Shown here piece by piece: positions 48,481-60,900 of a DNA stretch of 64,000 bases. A program made the translations under genes and the position numbers. The stretch covers positions 17,972,828-18,036,827 of the forward strand of contig JADWOT020000001.1 in assembly GCA_036345935.2 (NCBI GenBank). The letters are read 5' to 3'. The notes beneath the pieces were generated by a model that worked only from the letters and a program-made list of their open reading frames with translations, ran no database searches and was not told the DNA's origin. Each line of letters opens with the position of its first letter. Position 1 is the stretch's first letter. This DNA is from Taenia hydatigena. Lineage: Eukaryota; Platyhelminthes; Cestoda; Cyclophyllidea; Taeniidae.

Positions 48481-51400
48481 AAAATGATATAAGGAATCAA
48501 TGGATATATATTTGAGCAAATAAACAGGTAGGTAGATCAATGGATAGAGGAATAAACAGGGCATGTGGGTCTTCAGATGGATTGCTCTAGCTTTGTTACT
48601 CCAATAGATAACAAAATGTGTATTGTAAAGTCGAAAGAATGGCGTTTAAACAATTTTTCTTAACGAGGAGAAGATCTAAGGTAACACTCAATGGGACACT
48701 AATTGGCGCAGTCTGTCAAAGTCTAACGATAATGGTCTTCGACTTTATGCCTCGCTCAAGTCATCGACGCGCTAAAAGCAAAGGAATTTGATGCTGCGAT
48801 CGTTCCGCATGGTAGGATCACTACTGATATATGGTCGAATTTCCTCTGATGTGTGAGCGCCAGTCAATCCGAGTAACAATCGTCTTTTCTTTTTTAGCAA
48901 AAGCACCTCGCCGCTCTACCTCACATTGAGCCACAGTAGTGGTTGATCTTCAGGAGACGCAATGAAGACGAGGACTGTGCGATACTACATTATACGATAC
49001 CGGTTTTTTAAAAGAGAGAAATTAAAAATCACTTTCTAGAATATTCCGCGAAACGTTAAGGTACATGCAGCACAAAATCACTACCGAATGTATTGTGAAA
49101 TCAATAAATAAATGAACTCTAATGGATAACCGCCTTGCGAAAGCGACAATTATGAACGCATCCATGCCTGCCCATTTGTCGCTTTCGCCGTCTGAGGGCA
49201 TCTCACTATCAAATAGCCAGTCACGAATCAGCATACCACACGGAGGACCCTGGCGACTAAAATTCAACACTTCTGACTTCACTCCCAACCTGCTCATATT
49301 AAGTGGAGGGGCTTGTCGAATTGGTCGATGCAGCCTCCATCTCAGGTGACCTACGCATCCCTTTTCTATCCTTCAAGATTGTCGACAATTAGGACATCAG
49401 CTTCTGATTTTAATAGGTTGGCTTAGCTGTTCTTTTTTCCACAGTGCCGTAGAGGAGAAGGCAGAGGCTTTTTCTTGGCACGCAAGACAGAGTAACAGAC
49501 AAAGAATCACTGACCGCTATATTGTTGTGATAGTCACTAGAAGGTCGCATCAGCTACTACTGTTTAAGCTGGGAATAGAAAAAAAAAGGCTTTCATGATG
49601 TTTGGAGAGTTATTAGAGCTTCGGTTAACGCCTTGAAGGTAAATTATTATCGACGCTGTCTCGACTCGTTTGGTTTTGTGCTGAAGACTGCGAAGGGGCA
49701 GTGATTGATACGGAGGGTTAAGTTAAGAAGTTTTACGTATCTCGGGCACTCTTTACTAAAAATAGACTACACGGACCATAGCAGATACTTGTACATTTTT
49801 ATCAGTGCACAGAGCATACAATAGGTAACTTGCAAATTTACACAATTCAAACATGATAGCAAAAATCTTAAAGCCCTTTGTTAAGTATCATTCGCATGCT
49901 CTTGTGATGGGACAGTCATACTCATCATTAACCTATCAAATAATGCGATGCATGGTTTTAAAACAAAGCCGTTATATCACCCTGTACCTAGCTGTCAGTG
50001 ACCCATTCAGTCTTGGAATAAGCACAGAATGTGCTTAACATTGCCCACTTGTCAATTGGTCGGACACGCAGTAGGAGTGGTTACTTGTCGAAAGGACCAC
50101 CATTTTTTTCGACGTTGACCTTAAAACTGGCAAATGAAACGATAATATGGTCTCCGGAGTCCTGCAATTGGGGACGTGTATTCATTCCGTGGCACACATA
50201 ATTGTTGGTGCCTACGATGATATGCAGAATGATGTAGCAGTCTCACTATATTCAAATAATCAGTTACCGCACATCCGAAAGGCACAATTGATCAGATGTA
50301 ATCACTTAATTTGAAAAGGACTCATTTGGTTTGTAAGGAGCTGGCACTATGACGGAAGAAAGGTAGGCTTTCTGTCCCAAGGGCGCACCTCATGGCGTCT
50401 CTCGGCACACTGTGGAGCTGCAGCGGTAGCAGTGGCAACTTGGGTGCCACTAGGACAATCTGTATCCACGCCAGTGTTGCTCTTTAGATGAGCTAGCGTC
50501 GCAGCCGAGTGAGAAAATTACTACGCTGTGAAAGACGTGCTTTGTCCTTTAATGAAAGCAATACCGCCAAACATAATCTAAACATACAATAAATTGAATA
50601 GGAAGGCAGTGCGATAGTAAGTGGACAGCAAACATCGAATAAGCAGGCCAAAGCAGCTAAAACGTCGCTGCTGGGACGCCACAAATATGAGGTGACACGC
50701 TGGCAATAGTCGATCTCGGTACTTACTACTTTAACATAAAATTACACACCTTCAAAACATTTGCTACTATTGTTATTAATTTCCACTCCCAAAAATTTGC
50801 CACTGCAATGCTTTGCATGTCCATATTTTAATCGTGGTGATTGCAATTGAGCCGTTTAGGTGGTCTGGGGCCTGAGAGAGTGGCGTTGTTGGCGTTGTTT
50901 GCAGGCCATCTTGTAGCACTCCATCGCCTAGCGCTATCACAATTTCATCCATTATGTCACTCTGATGCAACAAACCATTTTGAGCCGTTAGAGTGATAGT
51001 CATATGGAAAGCCACCAAGCGGATCATGTGGGAGTCAATTCCCCTGTAGCTGTAGCTTTTCATGCCATGGTGTTTAGCTTCAGAGAAGCCACCTTCAACC
51101 CCTTATCTATCTACCGGGATGACATTAAGAGTTCCCTAACACTGTCTGAGTTTACAAGTTTCGGGATTTCCTCTGCCGAATTGACTGTGTCACTCTTCAT
51201 AGTCGAGCAATGGGATGATCAGTGCATGCAGTAATAAGAGTTGGGAATGGAATCACCGATCACCACAAGAGCGAAACGCATTGGTGAGGCAGCTCTGACT
51301 GCTGCTTCTACATCAGAAGTTATTCTGGCCGATACCGGCACAACAACAACAACAACAGCAGATGCGAACGCTCCTGCTGCAACAGCCGAATGGGAGTGGC

Positions 51401-51492
51401 CCGTCAGTAGAAACGGTTATAGTTGTCGAATTAACAACATTTTTAACACGTGAGGCCAGTTTGCACTCTGAACGCAGCACTCGATGTTCAGA
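48480..51492 (-). repeat. Repeat family D, left arm of a large inverted repeat
   Basis: The reverse complement of this segment runs collinearly along 57957-60985. Anchors include cagagtgcaaactt/gctgcg at the inner edge, ataatggatgaaattgt, ggtcactgacagct, gtcttcagcacaaaac, gtctgttactctg, gacaaatgggcagg and tcgttagactttgacag at increasing distance. In an 87-base stretch around 50935-51021 against 58490-58576 I count 13 differences. The minus strand holds frames such as 49022-49297 and 50776-51063 that share reading phase with parts of the other arm, but stops and shifts occur in both. Confidence 0.9.
51341..51357. repeat. (CAA)n microsatellite inside left arm
   Basis: A run of CAA units in the left palindrome arm. 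The matching position of the right arm (about 58125-58140) has a shorter, interrupted version, so it expanded after the arms separated. Confidence 0.85.
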
Positions 51493-52048
51493 ATGACACC
51501 GATGAGTGTGTCCACGATTGCTGCTTTTGTGTAACTAGTCACTTGATTGGTGGATGAATTTACTATTCCAAAGTTTAGTTCAACATTTCGTTCCTTGTCC
51601 ACGTACCCCATCTTTAAATGCGCGTCAAATGACCTTATTGCGATGATGTGCTCAGAGTTTCTGAGCCTTGCCTTTTTTGTTAATATACAGATATGCGCAA
51701 GAAATGTTTGGGTTCCTTCTAAAGAAATGAGTAAACAGGCCAAATTATCACCCTAACTCCCCACCTTTCCCACCTGGCATGGTAAAGTCGAAGGACGCTG
51801 ATTGTCCCTGCTGAAGCGGTAAGTAAATCGCTAGTATTAATTACCGCAAAGCTAGGTAGGTAGGTCTTGCAATGTTTATCCCATCCCGCGAGGTGATGCC
51901 TCGTGAGGTCTTAAAGAAGACAACAGCGACTCCTCCCGTATCTAATCTAAGAGTCCCGTGATTGAACTAGTCTACATCTTACCTCCTCCGCTATTACTAT
52001 CGTGTGATTAGTAGAACTCTTTTACTTAACTACACTGTGCTAAGCAAT
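51492..52048. other. No gene recognised; palindrome spacer
   Basis: I see no clear match to the mirrored position (about 56640-57957) apart from weak similarity near 51530-51560. A GC-richer patch at about 51890-51925 (cgcgaggtgatgcctcgtga) forms a small imperfect hairpin. Confidence 0.35.
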
Positions 52049-52600
52049 TGGAGTCACAAAACAAGAAGATGGGGTCATATCAATTGATGCTGTTGAGACA
52101 GCATTTCCAACAACTCTGTATCAAGCTTAAAATGAACAAACATTTCTGTCTCTTCCGACATCGTTTTGCAGAAGGTTTTGGCGAAGAATTTTGTAACATT
52201 CTAATGGTAATGCAGAGAATCCCGTCTGTTATGGGAGGTAATTGGGGGATCCTAACGCAGTATTAGTTCTCGCACACGCTAATCCATTTAATTCCAGTGA
52301 CGAGCCTGCTGTTGAAATATCGTCTGACAGGAGAATAACCACTAACACTTGGGCACCACAAAAGAAATAATGTAAAGATTCCGCGACAGAAGATAATGGC
52401 AGATGATGAGGAAGATACCTCCAGGGCAATTTGATAATTTCTCAACAGTTACTTTCGTTACGAGTGCGCAATGCTTTTGCATACTACAAGGGAGCTGATT
52501 TACATACTACTGAATTCTGAAATCCAATTATCACCAAAGGCATTTTCTTACCTACTGAGGTAGTGTAGAGCCATCTTGAGGAATCATTGCAGGATGCTTA
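52048..52600 (+). repeat. Repeat family C, copy C1
   Basis: This matches, inverted, 56270-56640 (C4) and the lower part of copy C2 (53270-53700), and matches part of C3 in the same orientation. Anchors are tttgcagaagg, gcgaagaattt.gtaac, cctgctgttgaaatatcgtc and acctactgaggtag. All frames are broken. Confidence 0.75.
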
Positions 52601-53249
52601 TGTTTGGTAATTTTCATCGACTCACTAGGATGCAAATACATCGATAAGCACCGTGTTGTTCACATAAATTTATCCTGTCAGCACATGAACGTGCCTCAAA
52701 AACTAAAAATACCTGTACAAAGTTTTCGCGAAATTGTATAGACTTCTAAAGTACGAGTGCCCGCTGTGCCAAATCCACTTGTGCTGACATTGGTGACCTC
52801 AGCATTACTTTCGAGTGCACTATTTGGTATCCCTCATTGTGCATGCACGCTTACGAGCACAGAAAGGCTCACATGGCCAACGTTAGGGAGAAACCCAGTT
52901 GATTCGCATATTTTATGCTGATAAATATCTTCAGCGAAGTATTTGCTGCCACCCTGCTGCATTGCAACAACCGTACTCAACAACATGGGCAGTTGTAGGT
53001 GGCTTTTGCTCATGGAGTACTGCAAGAAATTCACATGAAGACCAAGTCGAGATGCGCATTCGACCACAAATATTAATGTTTCAATCTCGTTAAAGAATAT
53101 CCATCGATATATCAGCTTGTTGTTGGGTTTGCAAACATCCTCAATCTTTGCAATTTGAGAAGTCCTTTCTGCCAATTGCTGCAGCGTTTTGGATCCCGAA
53201 CTAATTGCTCGAGAATTCCAAGTCAGTAAAAGTATATGAGAGGTAGTCA

Positions 53250-54190
53250 AGGTGGCTTACAAAGTTACGCGTTGCTTTCAGAATTCAGCAGTACATGAGC
53301 CGGCTCCTCCTGTAGTGTGCATGACGCAAGTGACTACTAAGAAATCGTCGAATTGCCTCGGAGGCATCGTCTTCGTCATCTGCCAATATCTCCAGTTGCG
53401 GAATCTCTACATTATTTGTTCTGTGGTTCCCAACTGTCTTTGGGCACTGCCATTTTAGACGATATTTCAACAGCAGGCCCGTCACTGGAATTAAGTGAAT
53501 AAGCACAAGAACTCTCTAATTACTTCTCATAACAGACGGAAGTCTTTGCATTACCATTGGATTGTCACAAAATTCTTCGCCAAAAGGGATGGCTGTGTGA
53601 CAGAAATGTTTGTGCGTTTTTCCACACTTGATGCAGAGTTGCTGAATTACGTGCACGATAAATGCTGCCTCGAGAGCATTTAGATATGACCCCATATTCT
53701 CGATTCCCGACTACAATTGTTATCCTCACCGCTAGATTTTGCAGACAAGATGTGCACTAGCCTTCACTCAGAGACATGTTTCCACATTTGATTGCATCCG
53801 CGGAAATTCAAGGCGTTGTCTGCATCCATATTGCAATTGTATGGGAGATATTCTGTTCCCATCCCAGCATAGCAAGCCTCGAGAGTTGAAGTGGCACCAT
53901 GCCCAAATAAATCAGTTATAATATTCCTCACGGCCACAAGCTGTCTCGACATTCAATCACGATGGCTGCGAACGAATCCATACTTCTCTAAAACAGTTGA
54001 GTAGCTGCTTTCATCAAACTTTTTTGAAGTGTTGCTGAGTTGGAAATGCTCGAAGGTCCTCTTTAAATAGTGGATACATGAGAAATGCTCAAGAAATGTT
54101 CTGGGACTCGTTTCTCGTCGTGAACACTGTTGACTTTGACTCAGATGCGTCTTCAAGCTAACAAGCGCAATTAATTCGCATCAAAAATTA
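53250..54190 (-). repeat. Repeat family C, longest copy C2
   Basis: On the minus strand this is collinear with C3 (55560-56260). The upper part (54156-53764) is one continuous frame of about 130 codons broken by a single TGA after RSHRD. C3 has the same TGA at the same place, so the stop predates the split or marks a true end. The translation includes TFLEHFSCIHYLKRTFEHFQ and, after the stop, GATSTLEACYAGMGTEYLPY. I do not recognise the family. Confidence 0.75.
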
Positions 54191-54303
54191 GCATATGAAC
54201 TTTGTTTGAATAAGAAAATAAGAGCGACCTGGCGGAAAATCGGACGAAGGATCAAATAAACGGGAGCCATGACGTGATCCCTCGTGTTCTTGCAGCAAGA
54301 GGA

Positions 54304-54640
54304 AGTAATGAGCTTGAGTAAGCCGGAAGACAAGGATGATATTTGAAAAGCCTTAAGGAAGTTGCTTTTAATCAGCGTTGGGTTCTTTCGTCGACTTCGG
54401 TTAAGTGACAAAATGTGAATTCTGCGCAACATCCATGTTCGCATAAATAAAACTATTCATCTATTCATCTAGTCAAGGCCATCAAGTAATGAGCTTGAGT
54501 AAGCCGGAAATAAAGGCTGACATTCGAAATGTCCTAAAAAAGTTGATTCTTTCGTCGACTTCGGCTAAGTGATAAAATGTGAATTCTGCGCAGAGTCCAT
54601 ATTCGCATAAATGAAACTATTCATCTAGTCAAGGCCATCA
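54304..54640 (+). repeat. Tandem duplication, two units of about 181 and 156 bases
   Basis: The unit begins agtaatgagcttgagtaagc and ends gtcaaggccatca. Copy one is 54304-54484 and copy two is 54485-54640. Copy two lacks short internal pieces. Identity is high, so the duplication is fairly recent. It lies at the centre of the large palindrome. Confidence 0.9.
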
Positions 54641-54779
54641 CCTTTTTGATAACCATGTTAAAATATATATGGATTTTGCAGGGACGAGATTGAAACTGTG
54701 TCTACCATAAATTAGCAAATTGTTGAAGGTACCATCCTCAGAGGTAGGTAAGTATGGTTCGAGGAAGCGGCTCCACTGT

Positions 54780-55130
54780 ATTTTGCTAGAAATCAAGTGA
54801 AGCTTAATATGAGTGGCAAGAAGTCTAAGTGAATTTTAGAACAGCTCTTGAGTTTGGCTACCTCCATCAGTGTGCAGTGCTAGTAACTAACGCACCAACA
54901 CCAAAATAAACAATTTCTTCTTTCCTTACTTTCGTTGTTGCACCCTAATGTCTACCTTTTCCTTTTTTTTCAACGTCGCTCCCACTCATCGTTAACCTGA
55001 AGACGACTTTATCGCATTATTCTTCCATGCCAGCAGCTCCACAGATCGCATCAATAGCACATTGCAAGCATTAGCATTGTAAAAGCCCATAAATATTTTG
55101 TCTAATTTCTCCATCATCTTAAGTTCCATG
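54780..55130 (+). repeat. Repeat module E, copy E2
   Basis: This is the partner of 3655-3960 on the same strand, with an added T/C-rich stretch. It is followed at once by module F2. The E-F order is not seen at the other copies, so the pairing is either original or a chance adjacency. Confidence 0.6.
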
Positions 55131-55189
55131 CAGCTTCGAAGCCTCAATGAGCGAGTCCAGGTATCAAACTACACGAAATAAAGTTGTGG

Positions 55190-55445
55190 AACTCCCGAAG
55201 TCGTCTTTTCCACACACTGATGACGTATCCATCTTCGTTCTTTGCACGACTCATGTGCATTTTGGCAGCTTTATCTTAGATCTCGATGGCGCAGCGTTCT
55301 TCAGCAACCCATCATTTGCACTTTTGAATTTATTATATCCTTTAAATGCTGCAGATTGATAAGACCATTAATTTGCTGATTTTGGCATTTGCCTAAACTT
55401 TCCCAATAGGAAATGTAAAATTATGCACAGGGATTGCTAGCATGA
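55190..55445 (+). repeat. Repeat module F, copy F2
   Basis: This is the partner of 24830-25085. Both open short frames with a shared phrase (FVLCTIHVHAGSF in one, FVLCTTHVHFGSF in the other), but these diverge after about 30 codons. Decayed coding sequence is possible and unproven. Confidence 0.65.
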
Positions 55446-55559
55446 AATCTCTGTGCATACTTGAGGAGCATATAGGCCAAATCAGGTGCAATGGAAACAA
55501 CCAACACAGTGGTGCTGCCCTTATTTTCTTTTTCAAACAGAGTTCAAATACTGATTTTT

Positions 55560-56260
55560 GATGCGAATTAACTGCGCTTATTAGCTTGAGAACGCATCTG
55601 AGTCAAAGTCAACAGCGTTCACGACGAGTAACTAGTCCCAGAACATTTCTTGAGCATTTCTCATGTATCCACTATTTAAAGAGGACCTTCGAGCGTTTCC
55701 GACTCAGCACCACTTTAAAAATTTGATGAAAGCAGCTACTTAACTGTTCTAGAGAAGTATAGATTCGTTCACAGCCATCGTGATTGAATGCAGAGACTGC
55801 TTGTGGTCGTAAGGAATACTATAACTTCAACTCTCGAAGCTCGCTATGCTGGGATGGGAACAAAGCATCTCCCATACAATTGCAATATGGATGCGGACAG
55901 CACCTTGAATTTCCGACAATGCAAGCAAATATGGAAGCATGTCTCTGAGTGGCGAGGATAACAATTGTAGTCGGGACTCGAGAAGGTGGGGTCATATTTA
56001 TTAATGCTCTCGAAACAGCTTTCATTGTACACGTAATTCAGCAACTCTATCAAGTGTGGAAAAAATGGATCAACAATTCTTTCACTCAGCTATCCCTTCT
56101 GACATCATTTTGCAGAAGGTATGGGTGAAGAATTTCGTAACAATCCATCAGTAATGCAGGAAATTTTTTCTGTGCAGTAGCAGTTTGTACGTGCTTATTC
56201 ATTTATTTCCAGTGAAGGGCCTGCTGTTAAAATATCATCTAAAATGACAATACCGATGTG
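55560..56260 (+). repeat. Repeat family C, copy C3
   Basis: This is the mirror partner of C2 around the palindrome centre. It has a 2-base deletion around 55718 relative to C2 that shifts the frame, and it lacks the codons for DLFGHGA near 55832. Non-functional as coding sequence. Confidence 0.75.
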
Positions 56261-56269
56261 CCAAGCATA

Positions 56270-56640
56270 AACATCTTGAAATCATTCCTCAAGATGGCTT
56301 TAAACCACCTCAGTAGGTAAGGAATTGCCTTTCGTGATAATTGGATTTCAGATTTCAGCAGTATATAAGCCAGCACTCATGACGAAAGTGACCATCGGGA
56401 AATTATCAAGTTGTCCTGGATGGCGTCGTCCTCACCATCTGCCAATATCTCCCTTTGAGGAATCTTCACATTATTTTTTCTGTAGCGCCCAAGTGGTAGT
56501 GAATATTCTCCTGTTAGACGATATTTCAACAACAGGCTCGTCAATGAAATTAAGTGAGAATCCTCCAATCACCTTCCATAACAGAAGAAATTTCCTGCAT
56601 TGCTGTTGGAATGTTACGAAATTCTTCGCCAAAACCCTAT
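56270..56640 (-). repeat. Repeat family C, copy C4
   Basis: This is the mirror partner of C1. Together with the end of C3 it forms a local inverted repeat: cctgctgttaaaatatcatc near 56220 against gatatttcaacaacaggctc near 56519, about 300 bases apart. Confidence 0.7.
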
Positions 56641-57957
56641 GCTAAACGCTACCGATCAAGTTTGTGCGTCTTCTTTCCATCATCCCTATCCCCTTCCGCC
56701 TTGTCCATTGTATACAACTTCTTGATGACCGTCAACGTGCTACTCTGGTCTGCCCTGCTCTACATAGTGCTTCTCTGTATATAGAATGTGATTTCTACAT
56801 GCATATCCATATACATAGGTGAATGATGCTCGAAGTGTTTTACTAACTAACGATAGATGCAAAAGTAAATGAACCAAGTCTCCAACAAATGTTGAAGGAA
56901 AAAGATCACGCCGAAATTACTGAAAAACAGTTACTTTCAAGCAGGTTGAACCACACCCTTTAGACGGAAGGAGGCCTATTACTTTAGTAGAATGTGCATG
57001 TTCTCCGTACAAAAAGAGGGATGAGGTTATTGGCCAGCCCACCGAAATCAGTCTATAAACAACCAACAAATGCATTATATAGCTCCTCTCTGCAGACGGT
57101 TTTGTAGGCTAAAAGTGTGACCACAGGGCAGGATCTTGGGACCACCGTCATTATTTCCGACGCAAAACAATGCTGCTACTTACCGCTCCTGGTTTGGTCA
57201 CTTTCTTGTCCTCTAACGATTTCTGGTATAGCTCCACAGTTTGGCACAACATTTTACAATGCATTACACAGTAGTGTTATACATGCCTCTCTCCCTCCTT
57301 CTCTTACTCTCTCATCAACAGCAACAGCCACTACGATGTCAGGTGCTTTCCACTATCCTTTTTTAATACTTTTCCAACTGCGCTATGTGCTTGTCTTGTG
57401 CACACTGTTTCATGCATTGGCTGCTGAATCATCTACAAGTTACTTTGAAGCATTGGAATGGACCTCTTTCTCCGTTGTCATGGCTTGCTGTCAATTCTTT
57501 TGAATTACGTGAAAATACGTCTACCCAGCTTTTGGTTAATCTTGACAGAGTTATTCATGAAAATCTAAGAATTGCAAATTCACTTGCTATGTAGCTGAGG
57601 CGGGTTTCTCCAAAATGCCCTTAGGACGCATTCAAACCATGTAAAATAAATGTCTTTACAATTCTGGGGGTTTGAAATCCCTCTAGTCTTGTAGATGGGC
57701 AAAAATTATTAGTAAAAGGAAGGGATGCAGGTGCTGCGTTGACTCTTCATGTTTAGATGCCATAATAATCTACAGGTTATTTGTCATAGAAGAAAACCAA
57801 TTATTTCTGACAAATTCTTATAATTTCGAAATTTTGATTACAATGCTATTTTAAGTACGTGCGTCAATACAACTGCACTTTTAGTTTTTTGCGAGCAACT
57901 TTAGAATTTAGTCTGTGCTAAACTGCTTTACCAATATTGACTGATTACCTAAGGTGG
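56640..57957. other. No gene recognised; palindrome spacer
   Basis: A 128-codon frame (57117-57503) with hydrophobic, Ser/Thr-rich content and no domain is the longest. It has no counterpart on the other side of the palindrome and is within chance expectation. Confidence 0.35.
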
Positions 57958-60900
57958 GGCACATCGAGTGCTGCGTTCAGAGTGCAAACTTGCTTCACGT
58001 GTTGGAAATGTTGTTGATTCGGCAACTATAGCCATTCCCACTGACGTGTGGAGTAGGGCTACTACCTCCCATGAACATGATTGAGCTACTCTTATTTCGT
58101 TGTTGCAACGGGAGCGCTCACATCCGCTGCATTTGCTGTTGTGCCGGTATCGGCCAGAATAACCTCCGGTGTGGGAGCGGCAAACAGAGCTACCTCATCG
58201 ATGGGCCCCGCTCTTATGGTGATAGGTGTTTTCATTCCCATAACCTAGTGTGTTTGCATTGATCATCCCACGGTCCCAACTATGAAGAGTGACATAGTTA
58301 ATTCGGTAGGGGACTTTATGCAGATCGCAGACTTGGGCATTGCCAAGATAACTCTCAAAACCATCCCGATAAAAAGGAGGTCGAAAGCGGTGGCTCTGGA
58401 GCTAAAAACCATGGCACGCAAAGCTACAGCGCTGCTGATGAGACTTGGAAGGAAAATTGATTCTCACATGACCCGCCTGGTGGCTCTCCATGTGACTATC
58501 ACTCTAACCACTCAAAATGATTTGTTGCCACAGGGTGGCATAATGGATGAAATTGTAACAGCGCTGGGTGATGGACTGTCACATGATGGCCTGCTAACTA
58601 TGCTAGCAATACCACACTCTCAGGATCCACACAACCTGAAGAGGCTCAACTGTAATCAATGGAATTAAAACATGGCCACATAAAGCATTACGGTAGCTAA
58701 TTTTTAAGTGTGGAAATTAATACGACCACAACAAATGTTTTGAAAGTGAAGAATTTCATGTTAGAGAAATGCATACTGACACCGACTATTGTCAGCGTTT
58801 CACCTCATATGCGTGGCGCTCCTATAGCAACCATTTTAGCTGTTTCGGTCTGCTCATTCGCTGTTTGCTGGCCACTTACTATTACACTTCCTTTTTATTT
58901 AATCTGCTGTAAATTTGGATTGTATTTTTTCGTCATCGCCTCTGTCGAAAGATAAAGCCCGTCTTTCTCCCATCCTCTAACATTGAACCTTTCACAGCGT
59001 AGTGATTCTCTCACTCACCTGCAACGCTGGCTCATCTAAAGAGCGACATTGGTGTAGGTAAAGATGGTCCTACTGGCACCCCATTGGCCACTGCTACTGC
59101 TGCAGTGTGTAAAAGCCTACCTTTCTTCCGTCACAATGTCGGCCCTTTAAGAACCAAACGAGTCAACTTCAAGTCAAGTGATCGTATCTGATACATAATG
59201 CTTTTCGGATGTTGGGGACTGACTATTTGCATATGGTGAAACTGCTGTATCATTCCACATATCATCTTGGGCATCAACAACTGGGTGCTAAGGAATGAAT
59301 TTAAGCCCTCAGTCGAGGGACTCTACGAGCCATAGCATCGTTTGATCCTCCAGTTTTAAGGCCAATTTCTAAAGGAAATGGTGGTTTTCCTAAAAATAAC
59401 CTCTCCCACATTTTAAATGCCAAATTTCCTTCTCATTTATTAGGAAGCCTAAGGCGTGCCATACCAATTGACAAGTGACCAATGTTAGGTGCATTTAGTA
59501 CTTATTTAAAATGAAATAGGTCACTGACAGCTCGGTACGAGACGATAAAACGGGTTCCTTTTAAAACCATGCATTGCACTACTTAATGAGTTGATGGTGA
59601 GAACTACTGCTTATCATAAGAGTGCCCCTATTGATAACCAACATAGGGCCTAAAGATTTTCACTAACATATGTAAATGTTCGAGTTTCGTAAATTTGCAT
59701 TTTCTCTGTTGTATGCTCTACGCTCTGATGAAACTGCACAAGGATCTAGTAAGGTCATTGTGGTCTACCTTTTAGCAAAGAGTTCTCGAAATACGTAAAA
59801 CCTCTCATCTCAGCCATTGACATTAACCACTACCGCCTTCGCGGTCTTCAGCACAAAACTAGAGGAGTCAAAGCAGCCTCGGCGCCAATTTACCTTCAGG
59901 GAGTTGATCAAAGTTATTAAAAACTGGCATAGGATCATAAAAGCCTGTTTTATTCTTGATTTCTAGCTTCAAGAGTTACGGTGGGAATGGCCTTCCAGCG
60001 ACTATTACGACAGCCATTGCGGTTAGTAGCTCCTTGTCTGTTACTCTGCCTTGAATGCCGAGAATGAGCGCCTGTCTTCCTATCTACGGCACTGTGGAAA
60101 ACATGATAGCTAAGCCGACCTATTAAATCCAGGAGCAGATGTCCTCATCGTCAACAATGTTGGAGGATGGAAAGAGGATGCATCGACCAATTAGACGTTC
60201 CCTTCGCCTAATGTGAGCTGGTTGGGAGTAAAGCCAGAAGTGTTGAAGTTTGGTTGCTAGGCTCCTTCATGTGGTGCGTGGATTCTTGACTGACTAATTG
60301 GCAGTGAGATACACTCAGATGGCAAGAGTGACAAATGGGCAGGTATAAATGCGTTCATGATTGTCGCTTTCACAGGAGAATTATCCACCAGAGCTTAATT
60401 ACTTTCAGAAATTCACAATACGTTTAGCAGTGATTCTGTGTTACATGTTGCTTAACAATTCGTGGAACAGTTTAGAAGGTGATTCTTCGTTTCTCCTTTT
60501 AAAAATTGACATCATGTGATGCATTATCGCAAAATCTTTTTTCAATCGCATTTCCTGAAGGAAAACTGCAACTTTGACTCAAGGTGAGGCAAAGTGGCGT
60601 GATGCTCACACATCAGAGGGATTTCGGTCATGCTATAGCAGTAGCGATCCCATCATATGGAACGATTTTAGCACCAAATCCCTTTGTTTACAGCACGCTG
60701 ATTACTTGAGGAAGGCATATAAACAAAGATCATTATCATTAGACTTTGACAAATTGCACAAATTAGTGTCTCATTAAGTGCTACCTTACATCTCTTTTCT
60801 TGTAAGAAAAAAATGTTTAAACGTTGTTCTTTCGACTTTAAAACACACATTTCATTATCCGTCGCAGTGCCAAAACCAGAGTGGTCTATCTGAAGGCTTG

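Noticed and set aside
52834..53250. 138-codon minus-strand frame next to repeat C2
   Set aside because: The content looks protein-like, but the length is within chance expectation and no counterpart exists on the mirror side. I could not support it as a gene.
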